Below are positions 8,785-17,142 of a stretch of DNA of 61,584 nt, in pieces. Origin of the DNA: Streptomyces ureilyticus (GTDB lineage Bacteria; Actinomycetota; Actinomycetes; Streptomycetales; Streptomycetaceae); contig NZ_JAAKZX010000032.1 in assembly GCF_011045025.1 (NCBI RefSeq), forward strand, positions 1 to 61,584, read 5' to 3'. Both the position numbers and the translations under genes were made by a program. A model generated the notes under the pieces. The model saw only the letters and a program-made list of their open reading frames with translations. It was not told the DNA's origin and ran no database searches. Position 1 is the first letter of the stretch; each line of letters begins with the position of its first letter.

Positions 8785-10058
8785 TCCTCATCCCACAGGA
8801 CGCCGCGACCACACTCCGCGCCTCGAGTGCGTGGGGCCGACTGTCGTTGCGTATCAGCCAGCCGGACGACCTAGCTGTGGTGGGCGGCATCTCCGAGGGC
8901 GGCGGCTCCATCATTTCGGTCGACCCGCCGCCGCCCGCCCCCCGCCTGCTCGCCAGCTGCGACTCCCGTCCTACCGGCTACTGGTACCAGGCCAAGAGCG
9001 AACTGCACGCGCTCTGGTACCTCCTGCAGGTACGGCGTGGCACGTCCATGAAGCTGGACGTGTTCAAGGACTCCGTGCCCAGCGGTTTCAAGACGCCGGG
9101 CGACGGCGGCTACGTGGCCATCACCCACGCCCCCGGCGTGAAGGACGCCTTTCCCGAAAGCGGTCTGCCCGACCTCGTCGCCTGGCACGTCACCCGTGCG
9201 GGCTTCCAGCCCCTCGAGGCGTCGGCCGAGCCCGAAACCACCGGGATCCAACAGCTCAACGACGACTGGCCCGTAGAGGAACTGCAGAACACGCGGATCA
9301 TGCTGATCGGAGCGGGGAGCATCGGCTCGGCCACCGCGCACGCACTCGCCGGCTACGGCGTCGGCCATCTCACCCTCATCGACCCCGACCGGCTCGACTG
9401 GCACAACCTCGTCCGGCACACCAGCGCCCGCAAACACATCGGTCGACACAAAGTCACCGCCCTTGCCGAGGAACTCGCCTCCCTGCGCCCCGACACCGCG
9501 GTCACCCCCCTGCCCCTGGACGTCATCGAACACGCCGACCACATCCGGGCCCTCCTCGCGGACACCCACCTCGTTGTGTGCACGGCAGACGGGGTGGCCC
9601 CGCGCCGTGTCACCGGACACTTGGCCCGCCGCGCAGGCCTCACCGCAGTCCTCGCGTGCGTCCTGCAGGACGGTGCCCTCGGCGAGATCCTGCGACTGCG
9701 CCCCTGGCGCCGGCACGGCTGCCTCACCTGCCGACGCCAGAGCCTCACCGAGGCAGGCGGCCTCGACCCCGAGCCTGCCCTGGACGCCGGGTACGGCACC
9801 GGCACCCGCCACCGGCCGATGACCGCCGTCGGCTCCGACCTTCACTTGGTCGCCCAGCTCGCGGCCAAAACCGCCGTCGCCACCGTCCTCGAACGCGCCG
9901 GACATCCCGACCAGCGACTGCCGGGAGAGCATGCCCTGCTCGGCCTGCGCCGCCAGCCCGACTGGGCCCCGCCCTTCAACCTCGGCCACACCGCCGAGCT
10001 GCGCTGGCTTCCCGCCACACCACCGAGATCCGGCTGCCCCACCTGCGAAGCACCATGA
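8778..10058 (+). CDS. CBASS E1-like activating enzyme (ThiF fold; E1 half of Cap2)
   Basis: 426 residues; the GTG start overlaps the end of the E2 gene. Residues ~170-426 are a ThiF/E1 domain: nucleotide loop MLIGAGSIGS (178-183), the aspartate of the TLIDPDRLDWHNLVR strand, and an RHK segment. Cysteine pairs at GCLTC (315-318) and near the C-terminus (GCPTC) probably bind structural zinc. A catalytic Cys could be C294 (VLACVLQDG), but this is not certain. The ~170-residue N-terminus matches the linker region of Cap2 in position and is otherwise unrecognised. The domain adenylates the C-terminal Gly of the CD-NTase in characterised systems. It overlaps the JAB gene by ATGA. Confidence 0.82.
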   Translation: MLILIPQDAATTLRASSAWGRLSLRISQPDDLAVVGGISEGGGSIISVDPPPPAPRLLASCDSRPTGYWYQAKSELHALWYLLQVRRGTSMKLDVFKDSVPSGFKTPGDGGYVAITHAPGVKDAFPESGLPDLVAWHVTRAGFQPLEASAEPETTGIQQLNDDWPVEELQNTRIMLIGAGSIGSATAHALAGYGVGHLTLIDPDRLDWHNLVRHTSARKHIGRHKVTALAEELASLRPDTAVTPLPLDVIEHADHIRALLADTHLVVCTADGVAPRRVTGHLARRAGLTAVLACVLQDGALGEILRLRPWRRHGCLTCRRQSLTEAGGLDPEPALDAGYGTGTRHRPMTAVGSDLHLVAQLAAKTAVATVLERAGHPDQRLPGEHALLGLRRQPDWAPPFNLGHTAELRWLPATPPRSGCPTCEAP

Positions 10059-10531
10059 CCCAGCAGCCCGTCACCACCGTGCACCTCACCGTCCCGGCCG
10101 CCCGGATCATCACCACCGAACTGCGTACGGCTGACCACACCACGGAAACCGGAGGCATCCTGCTGGGACGCCACACCCACGACACCGTCACCGTCCACCA
10201 CGCCGGAACCCCCGGCCCCGCCGCCGTACGTACACCCACCTACTTCCTCCGCGACCTGGCACACGCCCAGGCACTGGCCGACGAGGCGTTCGCGAGCGAC
10301 GCCAGTGTCTGGGTCGGCGAGTGGCACACCCACCCCACCAGCCGCCCCGTCCCCAGCGCTCGCGACGCCGCCACTTACAGGCAACTTCTCGACGACCCGG
10401 AACTGGGCTTCCACAGCGTCATCGCGGTGATCCTCGCTCCCTGCGAACACCACTGGGCCTGCGAGGCCTGGGCAGCCCGGCACGGTCGGATCACGCCGGT
10501 GGAGCTGCGGTTGGACGGACCCGTCGGATGA
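10055..10531 (+). CDS. cap3: CBASS JAB/JAMM deconjugase (Cap3-like)
   Basis: 158 residues with a complete JAMM zinc-protease signature: E31 in ETGGILLGRH, H91 and H93 in EWHTHP, S101 and D104 in PSARD. Cap3 proteins cut the bond between the CD-NTase tail and its conjugation target and so restrain the system. The ATG overlaps the E1 stop, making this the fourth and last gene of the operon; the next gene is on the other strand. No truncation or missing metal ligand is seen. Confidence 0.85.
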   Translation: MTQQPVTTVHLTVPAARIITTELRTADHTTETGGILLGRHTHDTVTVHHAGTPGPAAVRTPTYFLRDLAHAQALADEAFASDASVWVGEWHTHPTSRPVPSARDAATYRQLLDDPELGFHSVIAVILAPCEHHWACEAWAARHGRITPVELRLDGPVG

Positions 10532-10552
10532 CGCCATGGAGGGGCCACGCCG

Positions 10553-10959
10553 CTAAACCGGGCGGCGCACTACGTCACCCCGCACGATCAGGATTTTGTG
10601 GGCGGACCAGTTGGCGTGGCAGGTGTCGCAGACCGTTTTGATCCATCCTCCGGGGGCGTCGTTGCGTGAGCGTGGTCGGCCGACTGCCCCACAGAATTCG
10701 CACGTAGCAGCCGCCTCCGTGACAGATGCCGCCACCAACGCCCTCACCTTCTCGGGCACAGCGCCTGCTCGCCGGTGGTGACATGGATGCGCAAGCCGCC
10801 GAGCTTCTCCGTCACTTCGGTGACCCGGTAACCGGGCACGTCCACGGTGAGCTGCGCGTGCAGGCGTTCCAAAAGGGGATGCCAGCCCGGTCCGACGGCA
10901 CGCAGCCGTGCGGGGATCTGAGCTCCGGCCGCAGCGGACCGGTTCCCTTCGTTGTTCAT
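10553..10959 (-). pseudogene. Frameshifted zinc-ribbon protein
   Basis: Two adjoining frames read as one ~134-residue protein. The first, from an ATG at 10959, gives a real-looking start (MNNEGNRSAAAGAQIP, then WHPLLERLHAQLTVDVPGY and LGGLRIHVTTGEQ). The second continues as EKVRALVAASVTEAAATCEFCG, then KTVCDTCHANWSAHKI, with two CxxC knuckles. The switch lies around 10757-10785. A single-base change would restore the frame, so this is either a recent mutation or a base-calling error. Probable small zinc-binding protein of unknown function. It converges on the JAB gene. Confidence 0.6.
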
Positions 10960-11039
10960 GCGGGCATCGTCCCTCAGACGCCTGCCCTTTGACGGACCGT
11001 GACCTCAAGCGAGCGGTACGGCAGGCCGACTCGGCAGAG

Positions 11040-11357
11040 TCAGCCCGCCCCGGACCACTGACGCCCGGCGAGGTCCCCGTTCATGGTGGCGACGAGATCT
11101 GCCAGGTACTGCTCGGCATCCTGGCGGGTTCGCGGGGCGAGGTCGGCCAGCCCGCTGCGCAGCATGCTCCCGACCCGCTCCACGAGCGGCTTGTCCTGCG
11201 GCTGTGCGCACCGGACCGTGGACTGTCGCCGCGGCACGTCAGCGTAGGCGACAAGACGTGCCGCGGAGATGCGCAACGGATCGCTGTCCACGCTGGACAG
11301 CAGCGCCAGCTGGGGGCTGCCGCCGGTCGGTACGGTGATGACGTCCGATTCCTGCAT
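11040..11357 (-). CDS. Small protein downstream of transposition operon, unknown
   Basis: 105 residues from an ATG at 11357 with AGGAAGG 10 bases upstream. It follows the TnsC/TniB-like gene on the same strand after 126 bases. The sequence is plausible protein (ALLSSVDSDPLRISAARLV, then a helical DAEQYLADLVATMNG tail) but matches no family I know. It may be the last gene of the transposon or lie just outside its end. The coding call rests on the ribosome site and codon bias only. Confidence 0.4.
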   Translation of the reverse strand: MQESDVITVPTGGSPQLALLSSVDSDPLRISAARLVAYADVPRRQSTVRCAQPQDKPLVERVGSMLRSGLADLAPRTRQDAEQYLADLVATMNGDLAGRQWSGAG

Positions 11358-11483
11358 GGTCGAAGTACCTTCCTGCGTGGCTGCTGCGGCTGCCTGGGCA
11401 GTCCCGCTGCTTCGGCGCCGGCGCTGTAGGGGTGCTCGGAGAGGGATTCGGGCCGCCGTTGGCGCGCCTGTACCGGCGCTGGG

Positions 11484-12551
11484 TCAGTCGTTGTCGGGGT
11501 CGTTGCGGCCGACGATCATGTTGTCGAGGGCTTCTTGGGTGATGGCTTCTGTTCCGTCTTCGATGACTTCCTGGGAGGTCTGGCAGATGAGCTGGTCGAG
11601 GGTGTCCATGTAGCCGTGGGTGCGCTCATGGAGTTCTTCGTCGAGTTCCAGCAGGGCGCCGGGCTGGTGGTTGTAGAGCCGGAGGTTGTCGTCGTAGCTC
11701 TGCAGCACGGTGCGCCATCCCCCTTCCTGCCCTTTTCGGAAGGGGATGGGGCTGATCCGCATGACGGGCTGACTGCTGCGGAACTGCTCGGAGGTGCGGG
11801 GGCGTTCGCTGCGGCGGCGGTTGTGGAGGCCTTCGTTGACGATGTCGGTGGCGCCGCGACCGCTGTAGATGACGGAGACGCGCAGGCGGGCCTGGAGACA
11901 GTCGAAGTAGTCGAAGGCGGCGGCCAGGTCGCTGTCGTGGATGCGGTCGACGCCGTCGATGAGGATCAGGGAGGTACGGCTTTCCCGCATGGCGTGCACG
12001 ACCGGTTCGGTCATGTCGGTGCTGCGGTAGGTCCGCTTGTCGATGTTGATGGTGTGGTCCATGCCGAAGAAGTCCGCGAAGGGCAGGGACCAGTCCATGT
12101 TGCTCTCGTGGCGCGGCGGGACGTTGATGTAGACCACGGGGGTCCACTCATCGTCCGGCCGGCGTTCGGTCTCCAGCACTCCCTGGTAGGCGCGACCGAT
12201 CTGGAGCAGCAGCGTGGTCTTGCCGGCACATCCGTCGACGATCATGCTCATGCGTTTGCCGGTGGGGCGGAACCGGTTGGTGCGCAGAGTGCGCCGCGCG
12301 TCCTTCAGTCCCTGGGTCACGTCGGGAGTGCTGACGGGGATCATCTCCCCGTGATAGATCATCCGCGGGTCGGTGTCGGTGACCTCTGTGCCCTGGGGGG
12401 CGCAGTCCTGCAGATCCGGAGGCTCGAGTTTGCGGTGCACGAAGTCCATGAACCCCTCCCGCACCGTGAGCAGTTCGGGATCCAGCGGCGCCCACCGCGC
12501 AGCGAGAGCTGCGGGGGCGGCTGATTTCGGGGCGGTGCGCGCAGCGTCCAT
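11484..12551 (-). CDS. tniB: Transposition ATPase, TnsC/TniB-like
   Basis: 355 residues; the start overlaps the transposase stop as ATGA. An AAA+ core is present: Walker A DGCAGKTT at residues 106-113 and Walker B SLILIDGVDR about 85 residues later, followed by a sensor-like VSVIYSGRG. In Tn7, Tn5053 and Mu systems this ATPase (TnsC, TniB, MuB) forms a filament on target DNA and recruits the transposase. The last ~90 residues (GWRTVLQSYDDNLRLYN onward) look like the helical lid seen in TniB. The gene order TniQ-TnsA-TnsB-TnsC is on one strand with overlapping or tight junctions. Confidence 0.82.
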   Translation of the reverse strand: MDAARTAPKSAAPAALAARWAPLDPELLTVREGFMDFVHRKLEPPDLQDCAPQGTEVTDTDPRMIYHGEMIPVSTPDVTQGLKDARRTLRTNRFRPTGKRMSMIVDGCAGKTTLLLQIGRAYQGVLETERRPDDEWTPVVYINVPPRHESNMDWSLPFADFFGMDHTINIDKRTYRSTDMTEPVVHAMRESRTSLILIDGVDRIHDSDLAAAFDYFDCLQARLRVSVIYSGRGATDIVNEGLHNRRRSERPRTSEQFRSSQPVMRISPIPFRKGQEGGWRTVLQSYDDNLRLYNHQPGALLELDEELHERTHGYMDTLDQLICQTSQEVIEDGTEAITQEALDNMIVGRNDPDND

Positions 12552-14944
12552 CACGTCTCCTGCGGGTCTTGGCTGGGCGGTGGCGAGTCCTGGTCGGGCC
12601 ACGGCGGCTTCTCGGGCGGATCCGATGCCAGCTCCCGGAAAATGTCGCTGGCTGATCCGCCCAGGCTCTGTCCTCCCGCAGAGGCGGGACGGCGCCGCGG
12701 CGGCCGCGCCTGGACCGGCGACGCAGGCGGGGCGGCACCTTCGGGCGCAGTGGGCGCCAGCGCGGCACGGCGGCCGGGGAAGAGGTCCTTGGCATCGACG
12801 TTGAGGGACGGTGCGGGCGTCACGCTGCCGGGTTCGGCCCGGGTGATCCCCGCATACGGGTTGACCGGTGTTTCGGCGATCTCCAGGGGCTGCGGAACGA
12901 ACGCGGCCACCGGCTTGGCAGAGGTGGAGGTGGGGGAGGGGCCGCGCCGTGCGCGGGCCAGGAGATCGTCCACGGCCCGGGCGATTTCTTCCTCGCTGCC
13001 TTCCCGGCCGAGGAGACCGGCGACGAGGTCGGCGGCCTTTTCCCACAGGTACTGGGTCCAGGCGTCGTGGATCAGGTGCTGGTACTTGAAGTCGAAGGCC
13101 ACCCACGGGCTGTGGGCGGGGTCGTTCTCGACCGTGTGGTCGTATAGCCATACCCGGCTGGGCTCGTAGGGGTTGTAGTAGACCGGCCAGCGCTGGCCCT
13201 GTCCCTTGATGCCGGTGTGGCGGTTCTTGAACTCCCGGATGCGGTGGCTGACATACGTACGGTTGCCGATCTTGATGCCGTCGCGGGTGACGGTCCGCTT
13301 CGTTTGGAGGAGCAGCTTGCGGCTCTCATCCGGTGTGACGGGCCGCGGTACGGCGCCTTCCATGGCCACCGCCGCCGCATACATCTGGTTCGGGGTGAGG
13401 ATCAGAGAAGGCAGGAAGGGGGAGCGCAGTCCTTCGTGTTGCCGCTGCTGCCACTCGGTGACCACCCACTCGTGCCACATGTCCTGCAGCTTGTTCAGCG
13501 GCCAGAGCCGTTCTTCTTCGACGTCCTTGCCGCGCGTGGCCAGCTTGTTGCCGGTGTAGCCGGCGACGAACTGGGAGAACATGCTCTTGACCGAGGCGTT
13601 GGTGCGTTCGATGACCGCCTTGTCGGTGGGGGTGCGCTCGCGGGCGGACTCCACCTCGATGCCCAGCATGCTGCACGCGTCCCTGAAGTGCCGGGCTTTG
13701 AAGATCTTGGCGTTGTCGACGACCACCGTCTTCGGGCGGATGACCGGCCGGGCCGCTGCGCCGGCCATCCGCGGATCGCCGGCCAGCATGTGTGCGTAGG
13801 GCAGGTCGGAGTGGGCGGCCAGCGTCTGTGGCGACCAGCCGGGGCGCGCCGCGAGCGGCGCCATGGCCTGGCCCAGCAGCAGTGCGGCATCCAGCGACTT
13901 GGTGCTGCGGCCGCCGCGGCGCCGGCTGCCCGGCCCTTTCTTCCGGCCCGAAGACTTGGGCACGATCATTCCGGCGATGAAGCTGCGGCTCAGGATGTCG
14001 AGGGCGTAGGTCAGCTCAGCTGCCACGGGACGCCCGTCGTCGCCGAGCGCCAGGACGTCCAGCCCGGTGCCGTCGATCTCCACGCGTTCGCCCAGCAACG
14101 ACACCGGCGCCGGATGGTAGGGAGGCTCGGGTGGGGTGGTGGCGTCACTGCCCTGCCCGGGCGCGGCCTCCAGCGACTCCTTCGAGATTCCCAGCCGCTT
14201 GAGCAGGTCGTAGAAGGTGGTGCGGGCCGGCATCAGGGCGCGGTACTCGTCCGGGTGCGCGCGGCGCAGCGCCGTGCGCACCCGTTTGTACAGCCGGGAG
14301 AAGGTGCCCGCCGACGTGCCGCGCTGGGCTTTGTCCTCCTGGCGGATCAGCGCCACCACCCGCTCGTCGACGTTCCCGTAGACGGTGCTCGTGCGCAGCC
14401 ACCGCTTGTCGACCAGGCCGAGCAGCCCGTGTGCTTTGTAGGCCAGGCATTTGCGCTGCACGGTGGCGACCGACCCGGTCAGACCGGCCGCCTTCAGCTC
14501 GGTTGCTTTGAGGGCGTAGCGGGAGGTGCGGGTGGTGGTCGCGGGATCGTAGCCGTGCCGCGGGGTGAAGGCGCCGTTGCGGGCGCCGACAGGGCGGCCG
14601 GTCAGCACCTCCCGGACATGCTTCTCCCAGCAGCGCACGTGCTCCAGCTGTTCTTTGTCCAGCCGGTCCAGCACGGACAGGTCCGGCACCGCTTCCGGCT
14701 CCTGCGGCGTCCCGTCGGCCTTCAGCACGGCGAAGTCCGGGGCGGATACCAAGATGCGCACCAGCACCAGCGCGTCCTGGCCGCCGTCATCCATCGCCGC
14801 CAGGTGCACGTTGGCACCCTGCAAGGCGCCCACCAGATAGCGGCCGCGCTTCCAGCGGACCGTCATCCCCGGCCGCAGCGTCCCGGCCGGCTCGTCCGGG
14901 GCGTCGACCGGGGCGTCGACCGGCAGGGAGAGGACGGCGCTCAT
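12551..14944 (-). CDS. tniA: DDE transposase, TnsB/TniA/MuA-like
   Basis: 797 residues; the ATG at 14944 overlaps the TnsA-like stop (ATGA). An N-terminal DNA-binding part includes helix-turn-helix-like segments. The retroviral-integrase core spans ~300-520: first Asp in VEIDGTGLDVL, second in KTVVVDNAKIF, and the Glu in DKAVIERTNASVKSMF. A Mu-type C-terminal beta region follows (WPVYYNPYEPSRVWLYD), then a long Pro/Ala-rich tail that may contact the ATPase. It would join transposon 3' ends to target DNA. All three catalytic residues are present, so it can be active. Length fits the family (TnsB ~700) with an extended tail. Confidence 0.88.
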   Translation of the reverse strand: MSAVLSLPVDAPVDAPDEPAGTLRPGMTVRWKRGRYLVGALQGANVHLAAMDDGGQDALVLVRILVSAPDFAVLKADGTPQEPEAVPDLSVLDRLDKEQLEHVRCWEKHVREVLTGRPVGARNGAFTPRHGYDPATTTRTSRYALKATELKAAGLTGSVATVQRKCLAYKAHGLLGLVDKRWLRTSTVYGNVDERVVALIRQEDKAQRGTSAGTFSRLYKRVRTALRRAHPDEYRALMPARTTFYDLLKRLGISKESLEAAPGQGSDATTPPEPPYHPAPVSLLGERVEIDGTGLDVLALGDDGRPVAAELTYALDILSRSFIAGMIVPKSSGRKKGPGSRRRGGRSTKSLDAALLLGQAMAPLAARPGWSPQTLAAHSDLPYAHMLAGDPRMAGAAARPVIRPKTVVVDNAKIFKARHFRDACSMLGIEVESARERTPTDKAVIERTNASVKSMFSQFVAGYTGNKLATRGKDVEEERLWPLNKLQDMWHEWVVTEWQQRQHEGLRSPFLPSLILTPNQMYAAAVAMEGAVPRPVTPDESRKLLLQTKRTVTRDGIKIGNRTYVSHRIREFKNRHTGIKGQGQRWPVYYNPYEPSRVWLYDHTVENDPAHSPWVAFDFKYQHLIHDAWTQYLWEKAADLVAGLLGREGSEEEIARAVDDLLARARRGPSPTSTSAKPVAAFVPQPLEIAETPVNPYAGITRAEPGSVTPAPSLNVDAKDLFPGRRAALAPTAPEGAAPPASPVQARPPRRRPASAGGQSLGGSASDIFRELASDPPEKPPWPDQDSPPPSQDPQET

Positions 14945-15727
14945 ACTGCTGCTCCGGCCGCCCACACCGTGCTGTCGGGGGTCAGCGGCTCATCCCAGTG
15001 CGTCGTTAGATCCTGTGCCCACAGCAAGTTCCAGCTGCTGGCACGGCCCCGCCCGGGGGGAAGATCCACAGCATCGGCACCCCTGCTCAACGGCAGGGGC
15101 CGGGCGAATGCCTGCAGCAGGACGGCCCTGGCGTTCTCGTCGGCGAACTCGTCGTGACGGAACTGCGAGACGATGTACACATTTGCGGCGCAGCTGGCCG
15201 CCCGGGGCGCGGGCGACATCCACCTGCCATCCCGCCTGCGCGGCGGCCGCGCGGGCCACCGACCATTCCTGATCGTCCGGCTCCCTCCCGGCGGGGGAGT
15301 GCAGATAGAGGATCTGCTGCCCCTCGACGGTGCGCGCCAAGAACGCCGGGTTCACCACCCCCGCGCGCTCACCCTCGCGCCATTCGACCTGTAGCGACGG
15401 CGCAGCCAGGTAGCCGATGCGCGGATCGCGGTCGAGGAACATGGCCGCGTATGCGTGCTCCCGGGACCGGCAGCTGACCTCCTTCTTGGTGGTCGACGAC
15501 CACCACTGGCGCACCTTCGACTTCCGCCCCCGGTAGGCGCGCTGCTCGTGCAGCACCGGCCATTCCTCCACCGGAAGTCCGCGCAACGCCCGTGGAGTGC
15601 TGAGGCGTTCGTGGCCCATGTCGTCGCGGTAGCGCACCTGTAAGTCCACGAGCTGCTCCCCTCGTGCCGCGCCGTGCCCTGCTGTGCGGCAGACGTCCAC
15701 CAGGCTCCGGGCCTCCTCCCAGCTCAT
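14941..15727 (-). pseudogene. TnsA-like transposase endonuclease subunit, frameshifted
   Basis: From the ATG at 15727 the frame reads SREHAYAAMFLDRDPRIGY, then a VVNPAFLAR strand and WQVDVARAPGGQLRR, the usual TnsA-like order. At about 15181-15184 an AAA run puts it out of frame. One base less would continue as NVYIVSQFRHDEFADE to the stop at 14941, next to the transposase start. TnsA-type nucleases need a PD...QxK site; here the Asp position reads N (VVNP) and no QxK lysine follows (ILYLHSP), so the nuclease looks inactive even without the frameshift. In Tn7, TnsA cuts the 5' ends and allows cut-and-paste movement. Mutation, recoding or sequencing error at the A run cannot be told apart here. 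Confidence 0.65.
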
Positions 15728-15859
15728 GTGACGCAGCCGCAGGAGTTCACCCGAAAGGATGCAGATGCCCTTGTTCCCTTGACGGTGATTCCCTGCTGCC
15801 GGAGATCCACCGGGCCTCTGCTCAGCCGAGGCGAAAGCAGCCGTACGAGGCGCGGATGA

Positions 15860-16882
15860 CTACAGAAACAGCCGGTCCATCGAGTTGGGCATGCGCACCC
15901 ACGGCAGGCATGTCAGCTCCTCCACCGGCGCCAACGGGGAGGGCAGGGCATGACCTGTCACCCTTCGCACTACGGTGCTTGAGGGCACGTCTCCGCTGCA
16001 AAGCTGCGGAATGCCCTGCTTGAGCGGCCGGTGCTGGCGGTGCCAGACGGTCAGCGGCTCGATAAACCGGTAGCCGTGCCGACTCGTTGTCCGCGGCAGC
16101 CAGTCCTGGTACTCGGTGCTGCCCAGTACGCCGTTCAGGCGGCGCACCTCGAGCCAGGCCAGGTCCCGGGTCAGCAGGGAAAGCCGGCTGAACTGCGCCA
16201 GCGGCCGCACCCGCTGCTCGCCCAGCTCCGCCGCGAGGACACCCCACTGCCTGGTCTGTGCCGGATCCTCGAGATATCCGGAGCGTACGAGGATGGAACA
16301 GGCGTCCGCGAACACCCACCGTCCGGCCGGGCCCAGGCGTTTGCGAATCCGGTTCAGGCGCTGCTGCGCGCGCACGACCTCCGCGAGCTCGCTGAGATCG
16401 ATGTAAGGGTGATTGGTGCTGCGGGAGTTGTCCGTCCAGCGCTGGTGGCGCAGGCACACCTGCCAGGGGTCGGGAAGGATCAGCCAGGCGGGCGAGCGGG
16501 TGCCGCGGCGCGCCGCACACAGGGAGCAGGCCTGCACGATGTAGCCGGCCCGCGCGTCCCAGGGCCATTCCCAGTCGTCTTTGGCGGTCTTGGGCATGAG
16601 GAATTCGTCGCGCAGCCCGATCAGCCGCTCCTGCATCTCGGCGACGGTGTGACCGGCCAGGGTGGCCAGCCGCTCGCGCGCGTAGCGGCTGACGTACATC
16701 TCGGTGTACTGGGGATCGACCGGCACCGGGCCGGTGCCCATGCTCCGCAGTACCTCTTGCGCAGGGCGGTTGTTGCGGGCAGCCAGCCGCGTCACGTACG
16801 AGCCGGTGGACTCACCCTGCAGAAACCGCAGCCGCAGGTGTATCCGGCGCCGCCCGAGCCATTCGTCTCGCTGCTCCGCCAC
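15860..16882 (-). CDS. tniQ: TniQ-family target-selection protein
   Basis: 340 residues from a GTG at 16882 with GGAAGGAG 7 bases upstream; the frame is open further upstream but reads as non-protein. The N-terminus has the TniQ opening (LRFLQGESTGSYVTRLAARN, here split for length: GESTGSYVTRLA). A zinc-binding portion follows: CSLCAARRGTRSP, then CLRHQRW, as in TniQ/TnsD. The C-terminal half is helical with Arg-rich segments. TniQ/TnsD proteins select the insertion site and recruit the ATPase. It is the first gene of the leftward operon and is divergent from the helicase at 17143. Confidence 0.75.
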   Translation of the reverse strand: MAEQRDEWLGRRRIHLRLRFLQGESTGSYVTRLAARNNRPAQEVLRSMGTGPVPVDPQYTEMYVSRYARERLATLAGHTVAEMQERLIGLRDEFLMPKTAKDDWEWPWDARAGYIVQACSLCAARRGTRSPAWLILPDPWQVCLRHQRWTDNSRSTNHPYIDLSELAEVVRAQQRLNRIRKRLGPAGRWVFADACSILVRSGYLEDPAQTRQWGVLAAELGEQRVRPLAQFSRLSLLTRDLAWLEVRRLNGVLGSTEYQDWLPRTTSRHGYRFIEPLTVWHRQHRPLKQGIPQLCSGDVPSSTVVRRVTGHALPSPLAPVEELTCLPWVRMPNSMDRLFL

Positions 16883-17142
16883 GACGGCGCTCCTTCCGGG
16901 ATGTCCGGCTGCGGCTTCATCTAACTCCCGCCGCCCCCAGGCAGGCAGCCCAGGCTGACGAAACGGTCCCACCTGGCGCACATTCGGTCCCCGAGGCGAC
17001 CTCTTGCGCACGCGCGAAGAAAAGAAAGAGCAGCTTCGGTCACTGTCGGCCGGACCCTGCGGCGAAGCTGCCAGGCTTTCCACTGCGAACAGACTGGTGA
17101 AGGTGCCTTGCGCAGTTCACGACGAGGGAGTCAGCGCGTCAC

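Noticed and set aside
8209..10531. Stand-alone Bil-type ubiquitin-like system (BilABCD)
   Set aside because: E2, E1 and JAB genes would fit, but the operon starts with a CD-NTase and SAVED effectors are adjacent, with no ubiquitin-like gene seen; CBASS explains it better.
10908..11429. Rightward open frame over the small leftward gene
   Set aside because: Composition does not look like protein, there is no ribosome site, and the leftward frame has a clear AGGAAGG site.
11535..15157. Long rightward open frames opposite the transposition operon
   Set aside because: They are complement frames of GC-rich genes; the leftward products carry catalytic motifs.
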